Origin: Jiella endophytica
Lineage (GTDB): Bacteria; Pseudomonadota; Alphaproteobacteria; Rhizobiales; Rhizobiaceae
Reading direction: 5' to 3'
DNA: 64,000 bases
Assembly (NCBI RefSeq): GCF_004519335.1
Contig: NZ_SOZD01000006.1
Span: 124,001 to 188,000 of the forward strand
Shown here: positions 37,141 through 47,340 of the stretch, one piece after another
How the letters are laid out: every line of letters begins with the position of its first letter
Numbering within the stretch: position 1 is the stretch's first letter
Notes under the pieces: model-generated
What the model was told of the DNA's origin: nothing
The model's input: only the letters and a program-made list of their open reading frames with translations
Databases searched by the model: none
Made by a program: the position numbers and the translations under genes

Positions 37141-37884
37141 TCACATCGTCAGCCCGCCATCCACCTTGTATTCCGCGCCGGTGACATAGGCGGTGTCGTC
37201 GCTCATCAGGAAGCAGGCGATCGCCGCGACGTCCTCCGGCCGGCCCAGCCGTCGGAGCGGCACGGCCTTTTCGACATTCGCCTTGTAGGTCTTCTGCGCC
37301 TCGGCCTCCATGCCGCCCCGATCGTGGAAGTTCGTCTCGGTAAGGCCGGGCGTGACGACGTTGACGCGGATGCCGCGGGGCGCGAAACGGCTGGCGAGCG
37401 AGCGCGCGATCTGGCGCACCGCCGCCTTGCTCGATCCGTAGACGAGGACATCCTCGCGCGGCGAGGCGGCCGTTCCGGAGCCGGTCAGGACGATCGCGCC
37501 GCCGGCCTCGATGACCGGGTCGAGGGCCTGGGCCTGCAGGATCGGGCCGCGCACATTCAGCTGGTAGTGCCGGTCGAAATCGGCGGCGTCGACGCCGTCG
37601 AGCTTGGCGAAGGAACCGTAGCCGGCATTGAGGAAAGCGGCGTGGATGGTGCCGAAATGCGCCTTCACCGCTTCGGCGAGGGCCGCTGCCGCTTCGGGAT
37701 CCGCCGCGTCGTTGGCGATGACCCGCGCCTGCGGCAGCGCCTTTTCGGTCTCGGCGATATGCTCGGCCGAATGGCCGGCGAGGAGGAGCTGGCCGCCCTC
37801 TTCGGCGATCCTCCTGGCGGTGGCAAGGCCGATGCCGCTGGTGCCGCCGGTGATCAGGATCCGCTTGCCCGCAAAGCGCTTCAT
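37141..37884 (-). CDS. Short-chain dehydrogenase/reductase
   Basis: A 247-residue classical SDR. The NAD(P)-binding motif is ILITGGTSGIGLATAR; the LNAGYG structural motif, catalytic Ser of LTGSGTA and the YxxxK motif (VYGSSKAAV) are all present, as are the VTPGLTETNF and VDGGLTM tail segments. The length and GG ending are typical of the family; substrate unknown. Start MKRFAGKRILITGG at 37884. It stands alone between phoD and a small secreted protein gene, on the same strand as both. Confidence 0.9.
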   Translation of the reverse strand: MKRFAGKRILITGGTSGIGLATARRIAEEGGQLLLAGHSAEHIAETEKALPQARVIANDAADPEAAAALAEAVKAHFGTIHAAFLNAGYGSFAKLDGVDAADFDRHYQLNVRGPILQAQALDPVIEAGGAIVLTGSGTAASPREDVLVYGSSKAAVRQIARSLASRFAPRGIRVNVVTPGLTETNFHDRGGMEAEAQKTYKANVEKAVPLRRLGRPEDVAAIACFLMSDDTAYVTGAEYKVDGGLTM

Positions 37885-37999
37885 CGCATGTCTCCCTGCT
37901 CGTCGAATGGACACGGGGAACGATGCGGCGAGATCGCGGTTGCCTGTCGATGCGGCAACGCTGCGTCACCCGCGCCGGAGGCTAGGCGCCGACCGCAGC

Positions 38000-38602
38000 C
38001 TATCCGCATCGGCCGCGGACCGGCACTTCCTCTTTCTTGTCACCCCAGAACACCGTCATCTTGCCGGTATATTCGGCATGGTCGTCCATCCGCTCCGAGC
38101 CGGTCAGGATGAGGCCGACGGAAATCCGCGGCTCCCCGGCGGCGCGCCAGTTGGTGACCACCGCCTTGTCCTTGCCGGCGGAGGTCTTGCCCTTTTCGAG
38201 CTCGCGCACCAGACCGTTGGCCATGACGTAGCCACGCTCGAGCGGCGAGCCGTCCCCGGCATTGTCGGCGACCATGGTAACGAAGACGAAGCGCCCGAAA
38301 CCCTCCTGCGCGCCGGCGTCCCTGCCCGGTTCGGGAAGCGGGTCGGCCTTCGCCTTGCCGGATGCATCGCTCCTGACGAAGGTGCAGCGGCTGGCGATCG
38401 GCGCCCAGTCGAGCTCGCCGAGGCTGAGGCCGCGGGGCGTCAGGTCGGCCGGGCTGTCCTGGCTCTGTCCGGGCTTCGGCGGCGCGAAGGGGGAATCCTC
38501 GAGGCTCAGGCTGCCGGGCTCCTGCGCCAATGCGCTCCCGGCCGCCACCAGAACGATGGATGCGGCGATCGTCCGCCAGGAGCGGCTCGCGAACCGTTTC
38601 AT
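38000..38602 (-). CDS. Exported protein of unknown function
   Basis: A 200-residue protein with a clear signal peptide (MKRFASRSWRTIAASIVLVAAGSALAQ). A Pro/Ser-rich spacer follows, then a soluble domain (WAPIASRCTFVRSD...VTNWRAAGEPRISVGLILTGSERMDDHAEYTGKMTVFWGDKKEEV). I do not recognise a family. Two cysteines, one near the start of the domain (SRCTF) and one at the end (RGRCG), could form a disulfide. It lies 41 bp after priA on the same strand and may be read through from it. Confidence 0.7.
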   Translation of the reverse strand: MKRFASRSWRTIAASIVLVAAGSALAQEPGSLSLEDSPFAPPKPGQSQDSPADLTPRGLSLGELDWAPIASRCTFVRSDASGKAKADPLPEPGRDAGAQEGFGRFVFVTMVADNAGDGSPLERGYVMANGLVRELEKGKTSAGKDKAVVTNWRAAGEPRISVGLILTGSERMDDHAEYTGKMTVFWGDKKEEVPVRGRCG

Positions 38603-38643
38603 GATGCTTCGTCCTCGTACGGCGCCCTTCCCCATCGCATGTC

Positions 38644-40833
38644 TCACAGAAAGCTCTGTGGGTCCATGTCGATTTGCAGCTGGACCGAGCCGCGCGGACG
38701 CGGCGCCCTGGCGAGGGTATCGCGGATATAGGCCTGGATCGGCGCCCGCCGGCTCGCCTCCACCAGCAGCCGGAACCGATGCCGTCCCCGGACGACGGCG
38801 AGCGGCGCCTCGGCCGGCCCGAGCATCTCGATCTCCGGCATCTCGGGCGCCGCGGCGCGGATCTCGCGGGCATGCGCCTCGGCGTCCTTGCGGCTGTCGG
38901 CCGAGACGATGATCGCCGCGAGCCGTCCGAAGGGCGGCAGGGCGCTGCGTCGCCGCTCGTCGATCTCGCTCTCGTAGAAGCTCTCCGGATCGCCGGCGAC
39001 GAGCGCCTGCATCACCGGGTGCTGCGGCTGGAAGGTCTGGATCAGCCCGCGGCTCGCAAGGCCGGTCCGCCCGGCCCGGCCGGTCACCTGGTGGAGCAGT
39101 TGGAAGGTCCGCTCGGCAGCCCGCGGATCGCCATTGGCGAGGCCGAGATCGGCATCGATCGCGCCGACCAGCGTCATCTTGGGGAAGTGATGACCCTTGG
39201 CCACCAGCTGGGTGCCGATGACGATGTCCGCCTCGCCGTCGGCGACGGCTTCGAGTTCGCGCCGCAGCCGGCGCGGCCCGCCGGCGATGTCGGAGGAAAG
39301 GACGATGGTTCGCGCCTCGGAGAATTCCTCGACGATCTCCTCGGCGATCCGCTCCACCCCCGGCCCGCAGGCGACCAGATGGTCGAGCGTGCCGCATTCG
39401 GGGCAGGCCTCCGGCCGCGGCGTGGAAAAGCCGCAATGGTGGCACTGCAGGATGCCGCGCAGGCGGTGGTCGACCAGCCATGTCGAGCAGTTGTGGCACT
39501 GGAAGCGGTGGCCGCAGACCCGGCAGAGCGTCAGCGGCGCATAGCCGCGCCGGTTGAGGAACAGCAGCGCCTGTTCGCCGCGCGCAAGCGCCTTCCTGAT
39601 CTCGGTCTGCAGCACCGGCGAGACGAAGCGCCCGCGTGCCGGCGGATGGCGCCGCATGTCGACCAGCGAGAGTTCGGGCAGCGCCGCATCGCCGTGGCGC
39701 GCCTTCAGCCGCACATGGCCGTAGCGCCCGGTCTCGGCGTTGACGCGGCTTTCGATCGAGGGCGTCGCCGAGGCCAGAACCACCGGGAGACCGCCCAGCG
39801 AGGCGCGCACCACCGCCATGTCGCGGGCGTGATAGAAGGTGCGGTCCTCCTGCTTGTAGGCGGGGTCGTGCTCCTCGTCGACGACGATCAGGCCGAGATC
39901 CTTGAACGGCAGGAACAGCGACGAGCGGGCGCCGGCGACGATCTTCACCCGCCCCTCGGCGACCTGCCGCCAGATCGCCTCGCGCTTCTTCGGCGGAACG
40001 TCGGAGTGCCATTCGGCCGGCGGCGCGCCGAAGCGGGCATGGAACCGGTCGATGAAGCTCTGGGTGAGCGCGATCTCGGGCAGAAGGATCAGCACCTGTC
40101 TGCCGGCGTCAAGGGCCGCGGCGACCGCCTCGAAATAGACCTCGGTCTTGCCCGATCCGGTGGCGCCCTCGAGAAGGATCGGCCGGAACGCGGCGGCCCT
40201 CACCGCTTCGACGAGGTCGCCGGCGGCCAGCGCCTGGTCCTCGCTGAGGGTGGCGCGGCCATAGGCGGTGTCGGGTTCGGCGACGGCCGGCGGCGGCGGA
40301 AAGCGCACCGTGCGAAAGACGCCCTGCCGGATCAGCCCGTCGACCACCGAGGCGCTGACGCCCGCGGCGCGGGCGAGCCCGCTCTTCGACCAGAAGGGCG
40401 CGTCCTCGGCGGCGGCGATCACCCGCCGGCGGGCCGAGGTGATCCGGTCGGGCTCCTCCCCCGTCGCCTCGATCCCCTCGATCCAGGACTCCGGATCGAA
40501 GGCCGCCGGCGCCCTCAGCGCCATGCGGACGACGAGCCCGGGTGGCGACAGCGTGTATTCGGCGACCCAGTCGACGAAGCGGCGCATCGTTTCGCCGAGT
40601 GGCGGGCAGTCGAAGACATGGGTGATCGGCCTCAGCTTCTTCGCGTCGACCTTGTCCGTCGGCCCGTCCCAGACGACCCCTGCCACCTGCCGGGGCCCGA
40701 GCGGCACCTGGACGATCGAGCCCGGCCTCACATCCATGCCCTCTGGCACGGTATAGGAATAGGGCCGACCGCTCGGCAGCGGCACCAGGACGGGCACGAC
40801 GGCTTCTGGAAAGAGCTGGTCGGTGAAGCTCAA
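38644..40833 (-). CDS. priA: Primosomal protein N' (replication restart helicase PriA)
   Basis: 3'-5' helicase that reloads the replisome at stalled forks. The 729-residue protein has the N-terminal 3' DNA-binding domain ([20 protein letters not shown]), Walker [16 protein letters not shown], Walker [15 protein letters not shown] and [10 protein letters not shown]. The zinc-binding cysteines are in [18 protein letters not shown] and CPECG, followed by VTGRAGR. No ATG fits the N-terminus. The likely start is TTG at 40833, five nt after GGGAG, giving [15 protein letters not shown]. It is divergent from fsa, an arrangement frequent in Rhizobiales. Confidence 0.95.
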   Translation of the reverse strand: MSFTDQLFPEAVVPVLVPLPSGRPYSYTVPEGMDVRPGSIVQVPLGPRQVAGVVWDGPTDKVDAKKLRPITHVFDCPPLGETMRRFVDWVAEYTLSPPGLVVRMALRAPAAFDPESWIEGIEATGEEPDRITSARRRVIAAAEDAPFWSKSGLARAAGVSASVVDGLIRQGVFRTVRFPPPPAVAEPDTAYGRATLSEDQALAAGDLVEAVRAAAFRPILLEGATGSGKTEVYFEAVAAALDAGRQVLILLPEIALTQSFIDRFHARFGAPPAEWHSDVPPKKREAIWRQVAEGRVKIVAGARSSLFLPFKDLGLIVVDEEHDPAYKQEDRTFYHARDMAVVRASLGGLPVVLASATPSIESRVNAETGRYGHVRLKARHGDAALPELSLVDMRRHPPARGRFVSPVLQTEIRKALARGEQALLFLNRRGYAPLTLCRVCGHRFQCHNCSTWLVDHRLRGILQCHHCGFSTPRPEACPECGTLDHLVACGPGVERIAEEIVEEFSEARTIVLSSDIAGGPRRLRRELEAVADGEADIVIGTQLVAKGHHFPKMTLVGAIDADLGLANGDPRAAERTFQLLHQVTGRAGRTGLASRGLIQTFQPQHPVMQALVAGDPESFYESEIDERRRSALPPFGRLAAIIVSADSRKDAEAHAREIRAAAPEMPEIEMLGPAEAPLAVVRGRHRFRLLVEASRRAPIQAYIRDTLARAPRPRGSVQLQIDMDPQSFL

Positions 40834-41111
40834 CGGGACTCCCGGGCGTTCGAACAGGCGGACACCCTGCTCACGCGATTCGGCCGGCCACTGCAATCGG
40901 GCCCTTGGGCAGCGCCCTTGCCCGCCTGGCGGGCGGCATCCGCGACGAATCATCGGGAAAGCCTAGCCGCTCCGTGTCATGGGCGACAGCGCGGTGTTTC
41001 GCAAACAAGCCTTTCGAACCGCCACCCTCCGACCCATATGGCTTTGAGGACATCTATGCTGATAAGAGAGCCGCGACCCGTGGCCATAGTTCGGAATTGG
41101 AGGGCACTCCC

Positions 41112-41765
41112 ATGAAATTCTTCGTCGATACCGCCGACGTCGCCGAAATCCGCGAGCTGGCGAATGCCAGCCTGCTCGATGGCGTCACCACCAACCCGTC
41201 GCTGATCAAGAAGGCCGACCGGCCGATGAAGGACATCATCGCCGAGATCTGCGACATCGTCGACGGCCCGGTCTCGGCCGAGGTGACGGCCACCGAGGCG
41301 AGCGAAATGGTCCGCGAGGGCAAGATCCTCGCCGCCATCGCCGACAATGTCTGCATCAAGCTGCCTTTGACCATGGACGGCCTCAAGGCCTGCAACGAGC
41401 TGACCGGCGAGGGCTTTCTCGTCAACGTCACGCTCTGCTTCTCGGCGGTGCAGGCGCTGCTCGCCGCCAAGGCCGGCGCGACGTTCATCTCGCCCTTCAT
41501 CGGCCGCCTCGACGACATCAATCTCGACGGCATGGAACTGATCGCCGACATCCGCCGGATCTACGACAATTACGGCTTCGACACCGAGATCCTCGCCGCC
41601 TCGATCCGCACGATGAATCATGTGCGCGAGGCCGCCCTCATCGGCGCCGACGTCGCCACCGTGCCGCCGGCAACGCTGAGGGGTTTGGTCAAGCACCCGC
41701 TCACCGACAAGGGCCTCGAGACCTTCCTCGCCGACTGGAAGGCCACCGGCCAGACCATCGCCTGA
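41112..41765 (+). CDS. fsa: Fructose-6-phosphate aldolase / transaldolase-like
   Basis: A 217-residue small transaldolase of the TalC/FSA type. It begins [16 protein letters not shown] and has [11 protein letters not shown], the Schiff-base Lys83 in NVCIKLPLT, and the C-terminal [23 protein letters not shown]. Such proteins act either as fructose-6-phosphate aldolases or true transaldolases in the pentose phosphate pathway; sequence alone does not decide. The ATG at 41112 is preceded by GGAGGG. A strong terminator follows its stop. Confidence 0.93.
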   Translation: MKFFVDTADVAEIRELANASLLDGVTTNPSLIKKADRPMKDIIAEICDIVDGPVSAEVTATEASEMVREGKILAAIADNVCIKLPLTMDGLKACNELTGEGFLVNVTLCFSAVQALLAAKAGATFISPFIGRLDDINLDGMELIADIRRIYDNYGFDTEILAASIRTMNHVREAALIGADVATVPPATLRGLVKHPLTDKGLETFLADWKATGQTIA

Positions 41766-41791
41766 TCTTCAGCACCACCTGCTGACGTCAG

Positions 41792-41823
41792 GGGGCCGCG
41801 TTTAGCCGCGCGGCCCCTTTTTT
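41792..41823 (+). terminator. Intrinsic terminator after fsa
   Basis: Stem GGGGCCGCG (41792-41800) / CGCGGCCCC (41809-41817) with an eight-base loop, followed directly by a run of six or more T. Confidence 0.9.
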
Positions 41824-41997
41824 CATTTTTGGACTGCCGTGTGTTGATTTTACGCGCGCCGTTCTGCTGTCCTGATCCTGAAGTGCTTTCTGCCGACGAA
41901 ATGCAGGGTGAGCCTGGAATGTCGAGGGCGTGGTGCAGCTGCGCTTGCGCACGCTGTCCGCGTCCACGCATGAATCGCCGAGACTGCCGCCCGGTCC

Positions 41998-42195
41998 ACC
42001 CCCCTCTGTCCTGCCGGACATCTCCCCCTCAAGGGGGGAGATCGATCTCGCGCCAGACGCCTCACTCTTTTCGATCCCACCGCAGTCCTGCATCGGGTGA
42101 GGCGGAAGTGTTCCGGCTTCGAATGAGAGAGCGGTAGCACCGAAGCTGCCGATCTCCCCCCTTGAGGGGGAGATGTCCGGCAGGACAGAGGGGGG
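41998..42195. repeat. Long inverted repeat with exact 47-bp arms
   Basis: The segment 41998-42044 and the reverse complement of 42149-42195 are identical over all 47 bases. Each arm contains CCTCTGTCCTGCCGGACATC next to a CCCCCTCAAGGGGGG core that is itself nearly palindromic. The arms are separated by 104 bp of sequence without an ORF. The unit resembles the mosaic palindromic repeats common between genes in Rhizobiales. It fills most of the 535-bp space between convergent fsa and the antiporter gene; otherwise only the fsa terminator is there. Confidence 0.85.
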
Positions 42196-42300
42196 TAACC
42201 GACGGCACGCCGCTCAAGTTGACACGCAGCGACATTCAGCCGACCGATCTGCCGCATGATCGACGGCGGCGGCTCCTGCCAACCGTTCAGCCAGCCATCT

Positions 42301-43608
<1,308 letters not shown>

Positions 43609-43660
43609 GGCGGGTCCGATCGTTCGCTCGTCGATCCGCGTCAGGGCAGCGACACGGCAA

Positions 43661-43687
43661 AAGGGGCGACGCTGCGCGCCGCCCCTT
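43661..43687 (-). terminator. Intrinsic terminator downstream of dps
   Basis: Stem AAGGGGCG (43661-43668) / CGCCCCTT (43680-43687). In the minus-strand direction the stem is followed by TTTTGCC. It separates dps from the antiporter gene. Confidence 0.7.
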
Positions 43688-43746
43688 CAGGTGAACACCA
43701 CGATTTCTTCGGAAATGCCAGCCATTGGCCGGCGTCCGCGTTCCGA

Positions 43747-44256
43747 TCAGGCCTGGAAATGGCTTTCCAGGAAGTAGATCGACTTGTCGAGGCCACGGGC
43801 GACCTCGGTCAGGAGGTCCTCGGTCAGGTCGTCACCGGCCTCGCCGGCTTCCTCGAGGCCCTCCTGCGCCGCCTTGCTCCACTTGGCGTAGGAGTCGGCG
43901 AGGCGCTTCAGATGATCCTCGGACTTCACCAGCTCGAGCGGATAGGGGTCGAGGATGGTGTTCTCGACGGACGCCTGCACGGTCCCGTGGGCCTGGCCGC
44001 CGAGAGCCGTCAGCCGCTCGGCGATCTTGTCCACATAGTCCTCGACCACCTCGTGAAGGTCGTCGAACAGCTCATGGACGGCGATGAAGTTCATCCCCTT
44101 GACGTTCCAGTGGGCCTGCTTGGTCTGGTAGGTGATGTCGACGGCGGTGGCGAGATGGGTCTGCAGCAGTTCCACCATCGAGCCGCGGACATTCTCGGAA
44201 ATCGGGTTCTTCGTCGGATGCAGCTTGGTCTTGCCGGTCTTGTTGGCCTTGGCCAT
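43747..44256 (-). CDS. dps: DNA-protecting ferritin-like protein Dps
   Basis: A 169-residue Dps that forms a dodecamer, oxidises iron with peroxide and shields DNA in stress. The N-terminal tail MAKANKTGKTKLHPTKNP is lysine-rich, suited for DNA binding. The ferroxidase site between subunits is in QTKQAHWNVKG (His) and HELFDDLHEVVEDYVDKIAERL (Asp/Glu). The remainder is four-helix bundle with a conserved end (DKSIYFLESHFQA). The start follows AAGGAG. A stress-type promoter match lies about 75 nt upstream, consistent with Dps being a general stress protein. Confidence 0.95.
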   Translation of the reverse strand: MAKANKTGKTKLHPTKNPISENVRGSMVELLQTHLATAVDITYQTKQAHWNVKGMNFIAVHELFDDLHEVVEDYVDKIAERLTALGGQAHGTVQASVENTILDPYPLELVKSEDHLKRLADSYAKWSKAAQEGLEEAGEAGDDLTEDLLTEVARGLDKSIYFLESHFQA

Positions 44257-44328
44257 GGAAAACTCCTTCTGTCACTTCACTACCGGCCGGGCCGCATGTC
44301 GTGGCCGGCCATGCAATTCCTGCCCGAT

Positions 44329-44353
44329 AACCACTCCGGCGGGGCGAGGTTCC
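44329..44353 (-). promoter_or_regulatory. Candidate EcfG (general stress response) promoter of dps
   Basis: On the minus strand GGAAC (44353-44349), 16 nt, GGTT (44332-44329); one mismatch from GGAAC-N16/17-CGTT. It is about 73 nt upstream of the dps start codon. Confidence 0.5.
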
Positions 44354-44471
44354 GCAACAGCGCGTCACCCGGACGGCCCGGTCGCACCGACAGGCAACTG
44401 GCAATGAGGATGGTTGCTCGGCGCAGTCCGCCGCCCCAGATGCCGTGGCCAGACAGAGCGAGGAGGAAGCC

Positions 44472-45146
44472 ATGAAGACGCTGCTCATCACCGGCGCATC
44501 GAGCGGGATCGGCGCCGCCACGGCAAGGCGCGCGGTCGAGGCCGGCTATGCCGTCGGCCTCGCCGCCCGGTCGAAGGACAAGCTCGACGGCCTCGTCGCC
44601 GAACTCGGCGATGACAATGCCCAAGCGTTGAGCTGCGACGTCACCGACTATGCCTCGCAGCAGGCCGCAGTCGCGGCGGTCGTCGAGCGCTTCGGCCGCC
44701 TCGATGCGGTCTTTGCCAATGCCGGCATCGGCTCGAAGGGATCCGGCACGGCCGGCGGCGATCCGGAGGAATGGCGGCGGATGGTGCTGACCAACGTCCT
44801 CGGCGTCATGTACGCCGTCAAGGCGGCGCACGAAGCGATCATCGCCGCCAGGGGCCACATCCTGATCACCAGTTCCGGCGCCGGCCGCAAGGTGCTGCCG
44901 GGTTCGGTCTACGGCGCGACCAAATGGGCGATGTCGGGCTATGGCGCCAATCTGCGCGAGGAGATGCGGGAAAAGGGGGTCAAGGTCACGCTGATCGAAC
45001 CGGGCATGGTCGAGACGCCGTTCTTCGACGAGCCGAAGCCCGGCGCGCTCGAGGCGGACGACATCGCCCGCGCCGTCATCTACGCGCTGTCGCAGCCGGA
45101 CAACGTCCTCGCCGGCGAAATCTGGGTGGAGCCGCTGCAGCGCTGA
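44472..45146 (+). CDS. Short-chain dehydrogenase, SDR family
   Basis: A 224-residue SDR with LLITGASSGIGAATAR at the N-terminus, DVTDY, the NAGIGS motif, catalytic Ser in ITSSGAG, and YGATKWAM (YxxxK). The segment LIEPGMVETPFFDEPKPGALEADDIARAVIYALSQP resembles the YdfG/serine-dehydrogenase-like SDRs, but the substrate is not predictable. The ATG follows a strong GAGGAGGAA site. It is divergent from dps, and another SDR (37141-37884) of different subtype occurs in this window. Confidence 0.9.
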   Translation: MKTLLITGASSGIGAATARRAVEAGYAVGLAARSKDKLDGLVAELGDDNAQALSCDVTDYASQQAAVAAVVERFGRLDAVFANAGIGSKGSGTAGGDPEEWRRMVLTNVLGVMYAVKAAHEAIIAARGHILITSSGAGRKVLPGSVYGATKWAMSGYGANLREEMREKGVKVTLIEPGMVETPFFDEPKPGALEADDIARAVIYALSQPDNVLAGEIWVEPLQR

Positions 45147-45225
45147 TCGGGCCCAGCCCTTCGAGACGACGAGACCTGGCGCTAGGCGGAAGCGGGCGCC
45201 CCGGTCTTCATGCGGGCCGGAACGC

Positions 45226-45840
45226 TCAGCCCATATGGTCCTTGATGCCCATATAGGCCTTGTCGCCCCAGACCGATTCCACCCGCGCATTGCGGCCGCA
45301 GCCGGTGCGGTAATAGCGGTATTTCAGCGGGTTCTTCTTGTAGTAGTCCTGGTGATAGCCCTCGGCCGGCCAGAAGGTCGGCGCCGTGGTCACCTCGGTG
45401 GCGACCTGGCCGAGATCCTTCTTCACCGCGGCTTCGGACGCCTTCGCCTGCTTCAGTTGCGCCTGCGAGGTCGCGTAGATGGCGGTGGTGTAGGCGTGCC
45501 CGCGATCGCAGAACTGGCCGCCGGCATCGGTCGGATCAACCGAATGCCAGAATACCTCGAGCAGCTTGTCGTAGCTGACCTTCGAGGGATCGAAGGTGAC
45601 GCGGACCGCCTCGCGGAAGCCCTCGTGGTCGTAATAGGTTGGGTTCTGCGCCTTGCCGCCGATATAGCCGGAGGTGGTGTCGAGGACGCCGCCAAGATGG
45701 TCGAAGTCGCTCTCGACGCACCAGAAGCAGCCGCCGGCGAAGATCGCCGTCTCGGTCTTCTGGGCGCCGGCCGGCGCCGCAAATCCAACCAGGCTCAGGG
45801 ACAGCGCAAGGGCGCCTGCGACTGTGAAGCTGCGTTTCAT
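45226..45840 (-). CDS. msrA: Exported peptide methionine-S-sulfoxide reductase MsrA
   Basis: Repairs oxidised methionine in proteins. The 204-residue product has a signal peptide (MKRSFTVAGALALSLSLVGFAAPAGAQ), so it acts in the periplasm. The catalytic motif is GGCFWCVESDF, with YIGG and EVFWHSVDPTDAGGQFCDRG as further family blocks. The resolving cysteine is probably in RTGCG near the C-terminus. AAGGAG 7 nt before the ATG fixes the start. Confidence 0.94.
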   Translation of the reverse strand: MKRSFTVAGALALSLSLVGFAAPAGAQKTETAIFAGGCFWCVESDFDHLGGVLDTTSGYIGGKAQNPTYYDHEGFREAVRVTFDPSKVSYDKLLEVFWHSVDPTDAGGQFCDRGHAYTTAIYATSQAQLKQAKASEAAVKKDLGQVATEVTTAPTFWPAEGYHQDYYKKNPLKYRYYRTGCGRNARVESVWGDKAYMGIKDHMG

Positions 45841-46027
45841 TCCGGTCTCCTTCATCGGTCCCGCCACCGGGCCAGTCGCCCCGCGGCATGAAAACGCCGG
45901 CATCCGCGGCGGGCCGGCGAGGTCTTCGAGGAAACTTCGCCGGCGCCGCCGCGATTGTTTCACATCCGCAGCATCAATTCGCCCGTGATCTCGACGGTCC
46001 CGGGGCGGCAAGCCGAAAAGGCCGCCG

Positions 46028-46453
46028 TCAGCCGCCGTCGGCGGCGAAGCCTGCCGCCTCGATGCCCGCGATCGCCGCGGCCTCGTCATTGTCCGAGGTG
46101 TCGCCGGTGATGCCGACGGCGCCGAGGATCGCGCCGCCCTCGCCCTTGATGAGCACGCCGCCCGGCACCGGCACCAGAACGCCCTTGGCGAGCGCGTTCA
46201 TCGCCTGGATGAAATAGGCCTGCTCCTCCGCCCGCTTGTGGATCGCCCGCGAGCCCATGCCGAGAGAGATCGCGCCGTTCGCCTTGCCGATGGCGATGTC
46301 GGGCCGCATCCGCGATGCGCCGTCGGAGCGCTCGAGCGCGATCAGCGCACCGCCGGAATCGAGGACGGCGACGGTCAGCGGCTTGAAGCCCTTGGCGATG
46401 CCGGCCTTGAGGGCTTCGGCGATGATGATGCGGGCTTTTTCGAGCGTCAGCAT
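46028..46453 (-). CDS. GlcG/HbpS-family (DUF336) protein
   Basis: A 141-residue protein of the haem-binding HbpS/GlcG/PduO-C family: MLTLEKARIIIAEALKAGI, PLTVAVLDSGGALIALERSDGA, KANGAISLGMGSRAI, VPGGVLIKGEGGAILGAVGITGDTSDNDEAAA. Members bind haem or cobalamin or are of unknown role. No signal peptide is evident. I chose the ATG at 46453, 10 nt after GAAGGAG; a TTG at 46462 is too close to that site. It stands alone between msrA and the OmpA-domain gene, all on the minus strand. Confidence 0.87.
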   Translation of the reverse strand: MLTLEKARIIIAEALKAGIAKGFKPLTVAVLDSGGALIALERSDGASRMRPDIAIGKANGAISLGMGSRAIHKRAEEQAYFIQAMNALAKGVLVPVPGGVLIKGEGGAILGAVGITGDTSDNDEAAAIAGIEAAGFAADGG

Positions 46454-46556
46454 GCGGGGCAATCTCCTTCTTGTGCGGGCCCGAAGATAGGCATCCCGGC
46501 GGCGCTGTCAGCCGGAAACGTCGCTGCAGTGCAGCGAAACACCGGCGGACGGCGCC

Positions 46557-47321
<765 letters not shown>

Positions 47322-47340
47322 CATCGTCTCCCTTCGTTTC

